A stretch of DNA of 6,522 nucleotides from contig WGCB01000628.1 in NCBI GenBank assembly GCA_015494005.1, positions 1-6,522 of the forward strand, in the 5' to 3' direction. Under the pieces are notes generated by a model. That model saw only the letters and a program-made list of their open reading frames with translations. It was not told the origin of the DNA and did not search any database. Numbering within the stretch: the first letter of the stretch is position 1; each line of letters starts with the position of its first letter. This DNA comes from Caldilineaceae bacterium (lineage in GTDB: Bacteria; Chloroflexota; Anaerolineae; Caldilineales; Caldilineaceae). Below are positions 1 through 4,732 of the stretch, one piece after another. A program made the translations under genes and the position numbers.

Positions 1-2
1 CG

Positions 3-311
3 CCGGCACCGAGCCAGCGCCTGGTCCTGGACGCGGACAGCGGCGCGGTCCTGGTGGACGGCCAGGCGGTAGAGACCCTGACCCGGCTGGAGTACCAGCT
101 CATGCAGCTCCTCTACGCCAACTCGGGCAAGATCGTGGACAAGTACCAGATCGTCACCGGTGTCTGGGGCGAGGAGTACATCGACAGCGTGGACGACGCC
201 CGCATCGAGAAACTGGTCAGCCGCCTGCGCCAGAAGATCGAGCCGGATCCCAGCCATCCTCAGTTCCTGGTCACCGTGCGGGGACGGGGCTATCGGCTGC
301 TGGTGGGGTGA
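3..311 (+). CDS. OmpR/PhoB-type winged-helix regulator, C-terminal DNA-binding domain (5'-partial)
   Basis: The reading frame is open from the left edge, so the true start lies outside the window; a GTG at 54 is internal, because the frame upstream of it already codes for the domain's first strands ([15 protein letters not shown]). What is visible is one complete winged-helix output domain. It has the N-terminal beta hairpin, then the helix-1 pattern [20 protein letters not shown]. Next comes the VWGEEY turn, the recognition helix around [20 protein letters not shown], and the C-terminal wing [13 protein letters not shown]. These are hallmark residues of the Trans_reg_C family, which binds promoter DNA and contacts RNA polymerase. 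The N-terminal partner domain is not in view. It may be a phospho-receiver, but in Chloroflexota-like genomes this output domain is also fused to FHA or other sensors, so a classical response regulator is not proven. No terminator is visible after the stop; the next promoter starts within about 12 bases. Confidence 0.9.
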   Translation, partial: PAPSQRLVLDADSGAVLVDGQAVETLTRLEYQLMQLLYANSGKIVDKYQIVTGVWGEEYIDSVDDARIEKLVSRLRQKIEPDPSHPQFLVTVRGRGYRLLVG

Positions 312-322
312 GGCCACAAAAT

Positions 323-351
323 TTGTCGTGTCATCCGAATGCCGCTATACT
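323..351 (+). promoter_or_regulatory. Sigma-70-type promoter for the membrane PH-like gene
   Basis: The -35 box TTGTCG lies at 323-328 and the -10 box TATACT at 346-351, with an ideal 17-bp spacer. The predicted start of transcription is near 358, giving a leader of about 90 bases before the ATG at 449. The region immediately upstream is AT-rich compared with its surroundings (a short ACAAA/TTTGT palindrome at 316-326 overlaps the -35 box). This implies the gene at 449 is transcribed independently of the regulator gene that ends at 311. Confidence 0.65.
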
Positions 352-361
352 ATCGGATGAC
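330..361. promoter_or_regulatory. Perfect 9-bp inverted repeat bracketing the -10 box, likely operator
   Basis: GTCATCCGA at 330-338 is exactly repeated in inverted form as TCGGATGAC at 353-361, with 14 bases between. The left arm sits in the -35/-10 spacer and the right arm covers the bases just after the -10 box to the predicted transcription start. A dimeric protein bound there would block polymerase. There is no T-run after the right arm, so it does not look like a terminator of the gene ending at 311. The binding protein is unknown; the neighbouring winged-helix regulator is a candidate only by position, and OmpR-type proteins usually prefer direct repeats. Confidence 0.5.
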
Positions 362-448
362 GCACGGGACGCAGTCCGGGAGGGGTGAAAGCCTCTGACT
401 GTTCCCTCATTGACACTCTCCAGCCACGTTTTGCACAAGGGGGAAGTG

Positions 449-1012
449 ATGGCCCAGACCGCTCAAGCGGCCGCCCAGGAGGCGCCGGCCCAGACACCGA
501 CGGTAGAGCCTCTGGAGTTCAAGGGGATCCAACGTTCCATCACCGGCAGCATGGCCCTGCTCATCGCCGGGCTCTCGGCCTTCTTCATGGGCTTCACGGA
601 CGTCTTCTTCGTGGAGGCCATGGCCTGGATCTTCACCATCTGGGGCGTCCTCATGCTCTACGCCAACATGCTGGACATCGCCATGCGCTACCAGATCACC
701 GACGAGGCCCTGGTCCTCTACAACCCCCTGCGTTTCTGGGGGGCGCGTCGGGTCTGGGAGTGGGCTCGCATCCAGCGGCTGGAGGTGGAGGTGAAGCAGA
801 ACGACGCCTCCCTGAAGGAGGACGTGGTCGTCCACGTCTACTACACGCCGGAGGGCAGCACCGTGATCGAGCGGGAGGACATGCCTTATCACAGCGAGCT
901 GGTCCGGATCATCACGGAGCGGGCCGGGCTGAAGCCGGCGCCCAAGCAGAAGATGACCGACTTCGACCAGGTGCCCCTGGACGAGGCTGCGGTCTATGTT
1001 TGGAAGAAGTAG
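449..1012 (+). CDS. Small membrane protein with two TM helices and a PH-like cytoplasmic region
   Basis: This 187-residue protein starts at the ATG at 449, chosen because an AAGGGGGAA ribosome-binding site lies just upstream; an in-frame TTG at 410 would add 13 residues without a comparable site. Residues 1-22 are Ala/Gln/Pro-rich and probably disordered. Two hydrophobic helices follow at about 33-53 and 56-76, separated by a short turn with an Asp. Positive residues before the first (K25, R29) and after the second (R80) suggest both ends are cytoplasmic. Residues 79-135 (YQITDEALVLYNPLRFWGAR, then WEWARIQRLEVE) have the strand pattern of bacterial PH-like (bPH) domains, in which membrane helices precede a PH fold. 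The function is not known; such proteins are usually envelope or stress associated. The C-terminal 50 residues are charged. It is a single-gene unit with its own promoter and terminator. Confidence 0.75.
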   Translation: MAQTAQAAAQEAPAQTPTVEPLEFKGIQRSITGSMALLIAGLSAFFMGFTDVFFVEAMAWIFTIWGVLMLYANMLDIAMRYQITDEALVLYNPLRFWGARRVWEWARIQRLEVEVKQNDASLKEDVVVHVYYTPEGSTVIEREDMPYHSELVRIITERAGLKPAPKQKMTDFDQVPLDEAAVYVWKK

Positions 1013-1044
1013 CCTGGAACAAAATAGCCCGGAAGAAGTAACCC
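1002..1044 (+). repeat. Three imperfect ~14-bp tandem units spanning the stop codon
   Basis: Successive units begin at 1002 (GGAAGAAGTAGCCT), 1016 (GGAACAAAATAGCCC) and 1031 (GGAAGAAGTAACCC). The ten bases GGAAGAAGTA are identical in units one and three. Each unit carries a stop triplet. The TAG in unit one is the real stop at 1010-1012, the TAG in unit two (1025-1027) is in the same frame, and the TAA in unit three is in another frame. This looks like slippage or short duplication at the end of the gene. A related purine-rich unit is seen at 4006-4062. Confidence 0.5.
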
Positions 1045-1070
1045 GGCTCGAAACCTATCTGGCAATGCAA

Positions 1071-1104
1071 AAGGCCACTCCGCCCAGGAGTGGCCTTGGT
1101 TTTT
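1071..1104. terminator. Rho-independent terminator between convergent genes
   Basis: AAGGCCACTCC (1071-1081) pairs perfectly with GGAGTGGCCTT (1087-1097) around a five-base loop (GCCCA). GG and five Ts (1100-1104) follow on the + strand. This is an 11-bp GC-rich stem with a T tract, 59 bases after the stop of the membrane protein. On the - strand the same stem is followed by a shorter T-rich stretch (TTTTGC counting the last stem bases), 37 bases beyond the fabH stop. It may therefore serve both convergent transcripts, more efficiently on the + side. Confidence 0.85.
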
Positions 1105-1140
1105 GCCTGCGGATCCGCCCAGAGGTTGGCGAGGCGAACC

Positions 1141-2385
1141 TCAATCGCTGCCTTCCGGCTCCTTGACGGGGCTCGTCTCCGGCCATTCGTCCTCGTCCGG
1201 GGTGGGGAGCACCTGGCTGTAGACCCGGCGCAGGGCTCGTTTCCACATGCTCCGGGCCGCGGCCGCCTGGTAGCTAGCTCGCCGCTGGTAGCTGCGCCAC
1301 CAGCCGTACTCTCGCTTCTCCACCGGCACGCTCCAGTGGATGGCCGCCGCCGCCCAGCTCAGCCCCGCACCGAAGCCCACGAAGACGATGTTCTGGCCTG
1401 GCTTGACCTTGCCCGCCTCGATGGCCTCGCAGAGGGCGATGGGGATGCTGGCCGTGCTGGTGTTGCCGTACTTCTGCAGGTTGATGAAGACCTTCTCCTC
1501 GGGGATCTTCAGCTGACGCAGGATGCTGTTCTGGATGATGCGCTTGTTGGCCTGGTGGGGGATGACCAGGTCCACGTCATCCACGGCGAGGCCGGCCTTC
1601 TCCAGGACTCGGCGGGTGGCGTCGGCCATGACCCGCACCGCGAAGCGGAAGACGGCTTTGCCGTCCATCTTGATGTAGTGGCTGCCGTTGCTCACCGTCT
1701 CCAGGCTGGCGGGCATGGCGCTGCCCCCCGCGGGCAGGCTCAGCGCGTCCGCGCCGGAGCCGTCGCTGCCCAGGACTGTGGCCTGGATGCCACCGGGCAC
1801 GTTGCTGGCGGCCACCAGCACGGCCCCAGCCCCATCCCCGAAGAGGATGCAGGTGTTGCGGTCCGTCCAGTCCACGATGCGGCTCAGGGTCTCGGCGCCG
1901 ATGACCAGGACATACTCCGCGTCCCCGGCCAGGATGAGCCCCCGGGCCAGAGCCAGGCCGTAGACGAAGCCGGAGCAGGCCGCGCTCAGGTCGAAGGCCC
2001 CTGCGTTCACCGCACCCAGCGCGTCCTGGACGATGCTGGCCGTGGCCGGGAAGGTGTGCTCCGGCGAGCTGGTGGCGCAGATGATCAGGTCCACGTGCCG
2101 GGGGTAGACGTCCGCGGTCTCCAGGGCCTTGCGGGCCGCCTTGATGGCCAGGGTGGCGGTGGTCTCCTTGGGATCCGCGGCCACGTGGCGCTGCTCGATG
2201 CCTGTCCGGGAGCGGATCCACTCGTCGCTGGTGTCCACGATCTGCTCCAGATCCTTGTTGGTGATCACCTTCTCTGGGACGTGGCACCCCCAACCGACGA
2301 TCTGGGCGTAGCGGCGCTCCGGTTGGGGCGCAGCGCCGTTGGGGCTCACTGCCCGGTTCCCGTTTCCCTCTTGCCCGTTACTCAT
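1141..2385 (-). CDS. fabH: 3-oxoacyl-ACP synthase III (KAS III, FabH) with a C-terminal extension
   Basis: FabH condenses a short acyl-CoA with malonyl-ACP to start fatty-acid synthesis in the cytosol. The 414-residue product carries the full Cys-His-Asn triad. C137 is in FDLSAACSGF, H277 in IPHQANKRI, and N308 in NLQKYGNTS. The substrate-entry signature DTSDEWIRSRTGI lies at 51-63 and the Gly-rich end GFGAGLSW at 337-344. The core matches the usual length of about 320-330 residues. It is flanked by a disordered Asn/Gly/Pro-rich head of about 25 residues and an unusual tail of about 62 residues (352-414). That tail is Arg/Trp/Tyr-rich and then acidic. The ATG is set by AGGAG seven bases upstream. 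The first eight bases overlap the end of fabF, so translation is probably coupled. FabH-like pathway synthases share this fold, but the intact triad beside fabF favours primary lipid synthesis. Confidence 0.93.
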   Translation of the reverse strand: MSNGQEGNGNRAVSPNGAAPQPERRYAQIVGWGCHVPEKVITNKDLEQIVDTSDEWIRSRTGIEQRHVAADPKETTATLAIKAARKALETADVYPRHVDLIICATSSPEHTFPATASIVQDALGAVNAGAFDLSAACSGFVYGLALARGLILAGDAEYVLVIGAETLSRIVDWTDRNTCILFGDGAGAVLVAASNVPGGIQATVLGSDGSGADALSLPAGGSAMPASLETVSNGSHYIKMDGKAVFRFAVRVMADATRRVLEKAGLAVDDVDLVIPHQANKRIIQNSILRQLKIPEEKVFINLQKYGNTSTASIPIALCEAIEAGKVKPGQNIVFVGFGAGLSWAAAAIHWSVPVEKREYGWWRSYQRRASYQAAAARSMWKRALRRVYSQVLPTPDEDEWPETSPVKEPEGSD

Positions 2386-3688
2386 GGTGGTTCTCCTGGT
2401 GGTTCTCCTCGTAGCGGCGCAGCATCAGGCAGGCGTTGTGCCCGCCGAATCCGAAACTGTTGCTCAGGGTGACCCGCACGTCGGCCTTCTGGGCCACCAG
2501 CGGGGTGTAGTTCAGGTCGCAGGCCGGGTCCGGGTTGTGCAGGTTGATGGTGGGGGGGATGATCCCCTCCTGGATCACCTTGGCGCAGATGATGGCCTCG
2601 ATGGCGCCCGCGGCCCCCAGGAGATGGCCCAGCATGCTCTTGGTGCTGCTGATGTGGATGTTGTAGGCGTGCTCCCCCAGGACCCGCTTGATGGCCAGGG
2701 TCTCCCCGGGGTCGTTGAGCTGGGTGGCGGTGCCGTGGGCGTTGATGTAGTCGATGTCCGTGGGCTGGACACCGTACTCCGCGGCCTTGCGCAGGGCCGT
2801 CTCCATGGCGTCGGAGGCGCCGATGCCCTCCTTGTGGGGGGCGGCCATGTGGTAGGCGTCCGCGCTGTTGCCGTAGCCGATGACCTCCGCGTAGATGTGC
2901 GCGCCTCGGGCCTGGGCGTGCTCCAGGGTCTCCATGACCATGATGGCGCTGCCCTCGCTCATGACGAAGCCGTCCCGGTCTGCGTCGAAGGGGCGGCAGG
3001 CCCCGGCCGGATCGTCGTTGCGCTGGCTCAGGGCGCCCATGACGTCGAAACCGGCCATGGTGATGGGGGCCAGGCCCGCCTCCGCGCCCCCCACCAGCAT
3101 CACGTCCGCGTCGCCTCGGCGTATCAATTCAAACGCTTCTCCCGAGGCGGCGGTTCCGCTGGCGCAGGCGTTGACCACGGAGAAGTTGGGACCCCGCAGG
3201 CCGTAGATGATGGCCAGCTTGCCCGCGGCGCTGTCCACCAGCATGTTGGGGATGAGGAAGGGGCTGATGCGGCGCAGACCCTTGGTGCGCACGATGTCTG
3301 TTCCCTCCAGCAGGGACTGGATGCCGCCGATGCCGCTGGCCACGATCACGCCGATGCGCCGGGGGTCCTCGTCCTCCAGGTTCAGGCCGGAATCCTCCAC
3401 CGCCTGCTTGGCCGCGGCCAGGGCGAACTGAATGTAGGGGTCCAGGCGCCGGGCCTCCCGCTTGTCCATGTAGTTCTTGGGGTCGAAGCCCTTCACCTCC
3501 CCGGCGAAGGTGGTGCGCAGCCCGCTGGTGTCGAATTTGGTCACGTGGTCAATGCCGGAACGACCGGCCAGCAGGTTGGCCCAGGTCTCGTCCACGCTGA
3601 GGCCCAGAGGGGTGACGGCCCCCACGCCGGTGATCACCACCCGGGTGGGGGTGCCGTTGGCGCCATTGGCGGAGATAGAATCGGTCAT
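2378..3688 (-). CDS. fabF: 3-oxoacyl-ACP synthase II (KAS II, FabF)
   Basis: FabF elongates acyl-ACP by decarboxylative condensation with malonyl-ACP in type II fatty-acid synthesis. The 436-residue product has all expected catalytic residues. C175 is the nucleophile in VVNACASGTA, H318 is in YINAHGTAT, and K350 and H355 are in STKSMLGHLLGAAG. The SNSFGFGGHNA loop lies at 409-419. The fold begins at about residue 16 (RVVITGVGAVTPLG), after a short Asn/Gly/Ser-rich head. Length is slightly above the usual ~410-415 because of that head and a polar tail (YEENHQENHHE). That tail is encoded partly by a 12-bp tandem repeat that also holds the fabH ribosome-binding site. The ATG at 3688 has AAGGA seven bases upstream. 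It is the first gene of a fabF-fabH operon with a long structured leader. FabB is less likely, given the FabF-like sequence and clustering with fabH. Confidence 0.95.
   Translation of the reverse strand: MTDSISANGANGTPTRVVITGVGAVTPLGLSVDETWANLLAGRSGIDHVTKFDTSGLRTTFAGEVKGFDPKNYMDKREARRLDPYIQFALAAAKQAVEDSGLNLEDEDPRRIGVIVASGIGGIQSLLEGTDIVRTKGLRRISPFLIPNMLVDSAAGKLAIIYGLRGPNFSVVNACASGTAASGEAFELIRRGDADVMLVGGAEAGLAPITMAGFDVMGALSQRNDDPAGACRPFDADRDGFVMSEGSAIMVMETLEHAQARGAHIYAEVIGYGNSADAYHMAAPHKEGIGASDAMETALRKAAEYGVQPTDIDYINAHGTATQLNDPGETLAIKRVLGEHAYNIHISSTKSMLGHLLGAAGAIEAIICAKVIQEGIIPPTINLHNPDPACDLNYTPLVAQKADVRVTLSNSFGFGGHNACLMLRRYEENHQENHHE
2386..2409 (-). repeat. 12-bp perfect tandem duplication carrying the fabH ribosome-binding site
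   Basis: On the + strand GGTGGTTCTCCT occurs twice in a row (2386-2397 and 2398-2409). Read on the - strand this is AGGAGAACCACC twice, directly before the fabH ATG at 2385. The near copy gives AGGAG with a seven-base spacer, which is ideal. The far copy lies 19 bases away and is too distant to initiate at the same ATG. The same bases code for the repeated ENH residues at the end of FabF, so one duplication changed both the FabF tail and the fabH initiation region without shifting frame. Confidence 0.8.
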
Positions 3689-3718
3689 CTTGGTGTCCTT
3701 CTGTGAGAATAGGTGTGG

Positions 3719-3783
3719 CGGCGAGGGGGCTCGCCGGTGTGCCGAAAAAAGCCATGCCGGGCATGCACGCAGCGGCCACCGGC
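3719..3783 (-). promoter_or_regulatory. fabF leader with overlapping alternative hairpins
   Basis: Three pairings are visible in the fabF leader RNA. A 7-bp stem CGGCGAG/CTCGCCG (arms 3719-3725 and 3730-3736, CCCC loop on the - strand) lies 18 bases upstream of the AAGGA site. GCCGGTG/CACCGGC (arms 3733-3739 and 3777-3783) encloses the rest and shares 3733-3736 with the first stem, so the two exclude each other. Inside it, CATGC-CCG-GCATG (3753-3765) is followed by GC and six Ts (3750-3745), a weak terminator shape. The arrangement resembles an attenuator, but no ligand-binding or leader-peptide element is recognised. Confidence 0.35.
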
Positions 3784-3923
3784 ATGACTTCGTCGTCGGG
3801 AAAGGTGGATCTTCCTTTGCAGATCAGAACACCGCACCCGGGCAATAGTCGCGCCATTTGGCCGACTTCTGGCAGGAAGAGTTGACGAAATACCCCAATT
3901 TTTTCCTGGGCATCGACCAGGTG

Positions 3924-3957
3924 TGATATGCTATCAGGTGAGGCGGGTGTGGTTCAA
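3924..3957. promoter_or_regulatory. Symmetric bidirectional promoter candidate
   Basis: TGATA-TGC-TATCA at 3924-3936 is a perfect palindrome with a 3-bp centre. On the + strand it reads as the extended -10 TGaTATGCT (3924-3932). On the - strand it reads as the extended -10 TGaTAGCAT (3936-3928). The - strand also has a -35-like TTGAAC (3957-3952) with an 18-bp spacer; the + strand has no convincing -35 box. Predicted leaders are about 230 bases for fabF and about 130 for the gene at 4070. Without transcript data it could equally be a short operator. Confidence 0.4.
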
Positions 3958-4005
3958 GATTGGGCGTGCCCGGACCAGCGCCAATACAGGCCTGTGTGCT
4001 ACGCT

Positions 4006-4062
4006 GGAGTGAAGCCAGGAGAAGAGAGCCGGAGGAAGAAAGCCAGAGGAACAGAGAGGAGG
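4006..4062 (+). repeat. Purine-rich degenerate tandem repeat leading into a ribosome-binding site
   Basis: Units of 12 to 14 bases follow each other: GGAGTGAAGCCA (4006), GGAGAAGAGAGCC (4018), GGAGGAAGAAAGCC (4031). A more diverged AGAGGAACAGAG then runs into the ribosome-binding site. The strand is almost free of T over this stretch. The leader RNA here would be unstructured and rich in AGGA-type sites. The units resemble those at 1002-1044. Confidence 0.45.
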
Positions 4063-4064
4063 TG
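4057..4064 (+). promoter_or_regulatory. Near-perfect Shine-Dalgarno site that fixes the GTG start at 4070
   Basis: AGGAGGTG is fully complementary to the 3' end of 16S rRNA and ends five bases before GTG at 4070. No ATG in the same frame lies at a usable distance, and the protein's first strands follow at once, so GTG is the likely initiator. Confidence 0.8.
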
Positions 4065-4069
4065 TCCCA

Positions 4070-4504
4070 GTGCCCACGCGGAAGATTTTCGGCATTTTGG
4101 AGAGCCCGGACCTGCTGTTGGAGCCGGTCTCGGAGGTCCACTACCGCCTGGAGGGCCCGGTGGACCCCGACCTGGTGGGCTCCTGGATGACGGTGCAGGG
4201 CGAGGTGATGGGCGAGACCATCGCCCAGGCCCGGGTGGTGAAGGTGGAGAAGAACCAGGGCAAGGTGACCCGCAGCGGCGTGATCGTGGCGGACGCTCCC
4301 AACCCGCCGCCGGAGGCTTCGGAGGAGAGTGCCTTCCTCTACCAGGTGGCCAAGGGGCGCTACTACCTGCTGAGCGCGGGCCCGCCCGGGGAGCCTGTCC
4401 AGGGCGATTTCAGCGCCTACGTGGGCCAATCCGTCCAGGTGACCGGGGTGCTGAGCAGCGTGCCCTACATCCTGTACAACGCTCGGGTCCGGGTGAAATC
4501 CTAG
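4070..4504 (+). CDS. Uncharacterised 144-residue protein with OB-fold-like internal repeat
   Basis: I do not recognise this gene as a named family. The product is 144 residues, acidic to neutral, with no signal peptide, membrane helix or cysteine, so it is probably cytoplasmic. Two segments resemble each other. Residues 36-60 begin VGSWMTVQGEV and end ARVVKVE; residues 118-142 begin VGQSVQVTGVL and end NARVRV. Each has the VGxxVxVxG strand-turn-strand pattern followed by an ARVxxV strand, as seen in small beta barrels of the OB-fold type. Between them lie a Pro-rich linker (about 76-83) and GRYYLLS (96-102), another likely strand pair. Binding of nucleic acid or sugar is possible for such folds but unproven. 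It has its own leader and a strong terminator, so it is probably monocistronic, divergent from fabF-fabH, and possibly co-regulated with it through the shared promoter region. Confidence 0.8.
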   Translation: MPTRKIFGILESPDLLLEPVSEVHYRLEGPVDPDLVGSWMTVQGEVMGETIAQARVVKVEKNQGKVTRSGVIVADAPNPPPEASEESAFLYQVAKGRYYLLSAGPPGEPVQGDFSAYVGQSVQVTGVLSSVPYILYNARVRVKS

Positions 4505-4516
4505 CGGCCCAGGAGC

Positions 4517-4553
4517 GAGACCTGGCAGGTTTCCGAAACCTGCCAGGTCTTTT
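4517..4553 (+). terminator. Strong terminator: 15-bp perfect hairpin with T tract
   Basis: AGACCTGGCAGGTTT (4518-4532) pairs without mismatch to AAACCTGCCAGGTCT (4536-4550) around a CCG loop, followed by TTTC. It lies 13 bases beyond the stop at 4504 and closes the OB-like gene transcript. On the - strand the stem is followed by only G/C/T mixed bases, so termination is mainly on +. The ACCTGGCAGGTTT core, self-complementary within each arm, resembles hairpins that recur in many bacterial genomes, so it could also be a dispersed repeat. Confidence 0.85.
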
Positions 4554-4601
4554 CATATGCCGTTCGACTTCCCTTGCTTCCCCCTCTTTTCCCCTGGAAA
4601 G

Positions 4602-4610
4602 TGCTATAAT
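4602..4610 (+). promoter_or_regulatory. Extended -10 promoter for the glycosyltransferase operon
   Basis: TGcTATAAT at 4602-4610 is a consensus extended -10 element in an otherwise GC-rich region. No good -35 box is present at 16 to 18 bases upstream (the area is a CT-rich run), as is usual for extended -10 promoters. Transcription would begin near 4617, leaving a leader of about 116 bases before the ATG at 4733. It follows the terminator at 4517-4553, which separates this unit from the OB-like gene. Confidence 0.65.
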
Positions 4611-4640
4611 TAAGGGAGAATCTGCGCCAGAACCAGGCCT

Positions 4641-4666
4641 GCCAGCTACCCCCAAACCTGGCTGGC
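4641..4666 (+). repeat. Inverted repeat in the glycosyltransferase leader
   Basis: GCCAGC (4641-4646) and GCTGGC (4661-4666) can pair across 14 bases, and CCAGG (4634-4638) can instead pair with CCTGG (4657-4661), so two hairpins compete. A further short stem GGACG/CGTCC lies at 4679-4693. These are short and may be chance in GC-rich DNA; no known riboswitch is recognised. Confidence 0.25.
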
Positions 4667-4732
4667 TTCTCGTCAGTTGGACGGAACGCGTCCATCTGTC
4701 ACTTTGAGATCCGCCACCTTGGGAGAAGAAGG

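Larger units (their letters stand above)
3689..4069. other. Divergent intergenic region between fabF and the OB-like gene
   Basis: These 381 bases separate the divergent starts at 3688 (-) and 4070 (+). No reading frame here has a credible start, ribosome-binding site or recognisable protein; in particular there is no acyl carrier protein, whose DSL motif would be easy to spot. It holds a face-to-face candidate promoter near 3924-3957, hairpins in the fabF leader (3719-3783), and a purine-rich repeat before 4070. A TTGACG at 3882-3887 lacks a -10 box at normal spacing. Confidence 0.7.

Noticed and set aside
54..311. GTG at 54 as the true start of the regulator
   Set aside because: The frame is open upstream and already encodes the first beta strands of the winged-helix domain, so the gene begins outside the window.
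362..448. Riboswitch in the leader of the membrane protein
   Set aside because: Short G-rich/C-rich pairings exist, but no conserved aptamer core could be matched.
385..1041. 218-codon + frame overlapping the membrane protein
   Set aside because: Gly/Arg/His-rich frameshift reading with no ribosome-binding site; the frame from 449 gives clean membrane helices.
1090..2472. Long open frame on the + strand opposite fabH
   Set aside because: It mirrors the GC-rich codon pattern of fabH, has no recognisable domain, and fabH on the other strand has every catalytic motif.
2339..3706. Long open frame on the + strand opposite fabF
   Set aside because: Val/Gly/Asp/His-rich shadow of fabF with no family features or start signals.
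3549..3857. Possible small protein on - upstream of fabF
   Set aside because: It overlaps fabF out of frame and lacks a ribosome-binding site. Its sequence is that of the leader region plus a frameshifted fabF start.
3882..3910. TTGACG as a -35 box of a + promoter
   Set aside because: No -10-like hexamer occurs at 15 to 19 bases; the downstream TATGCT is 39 bases away.
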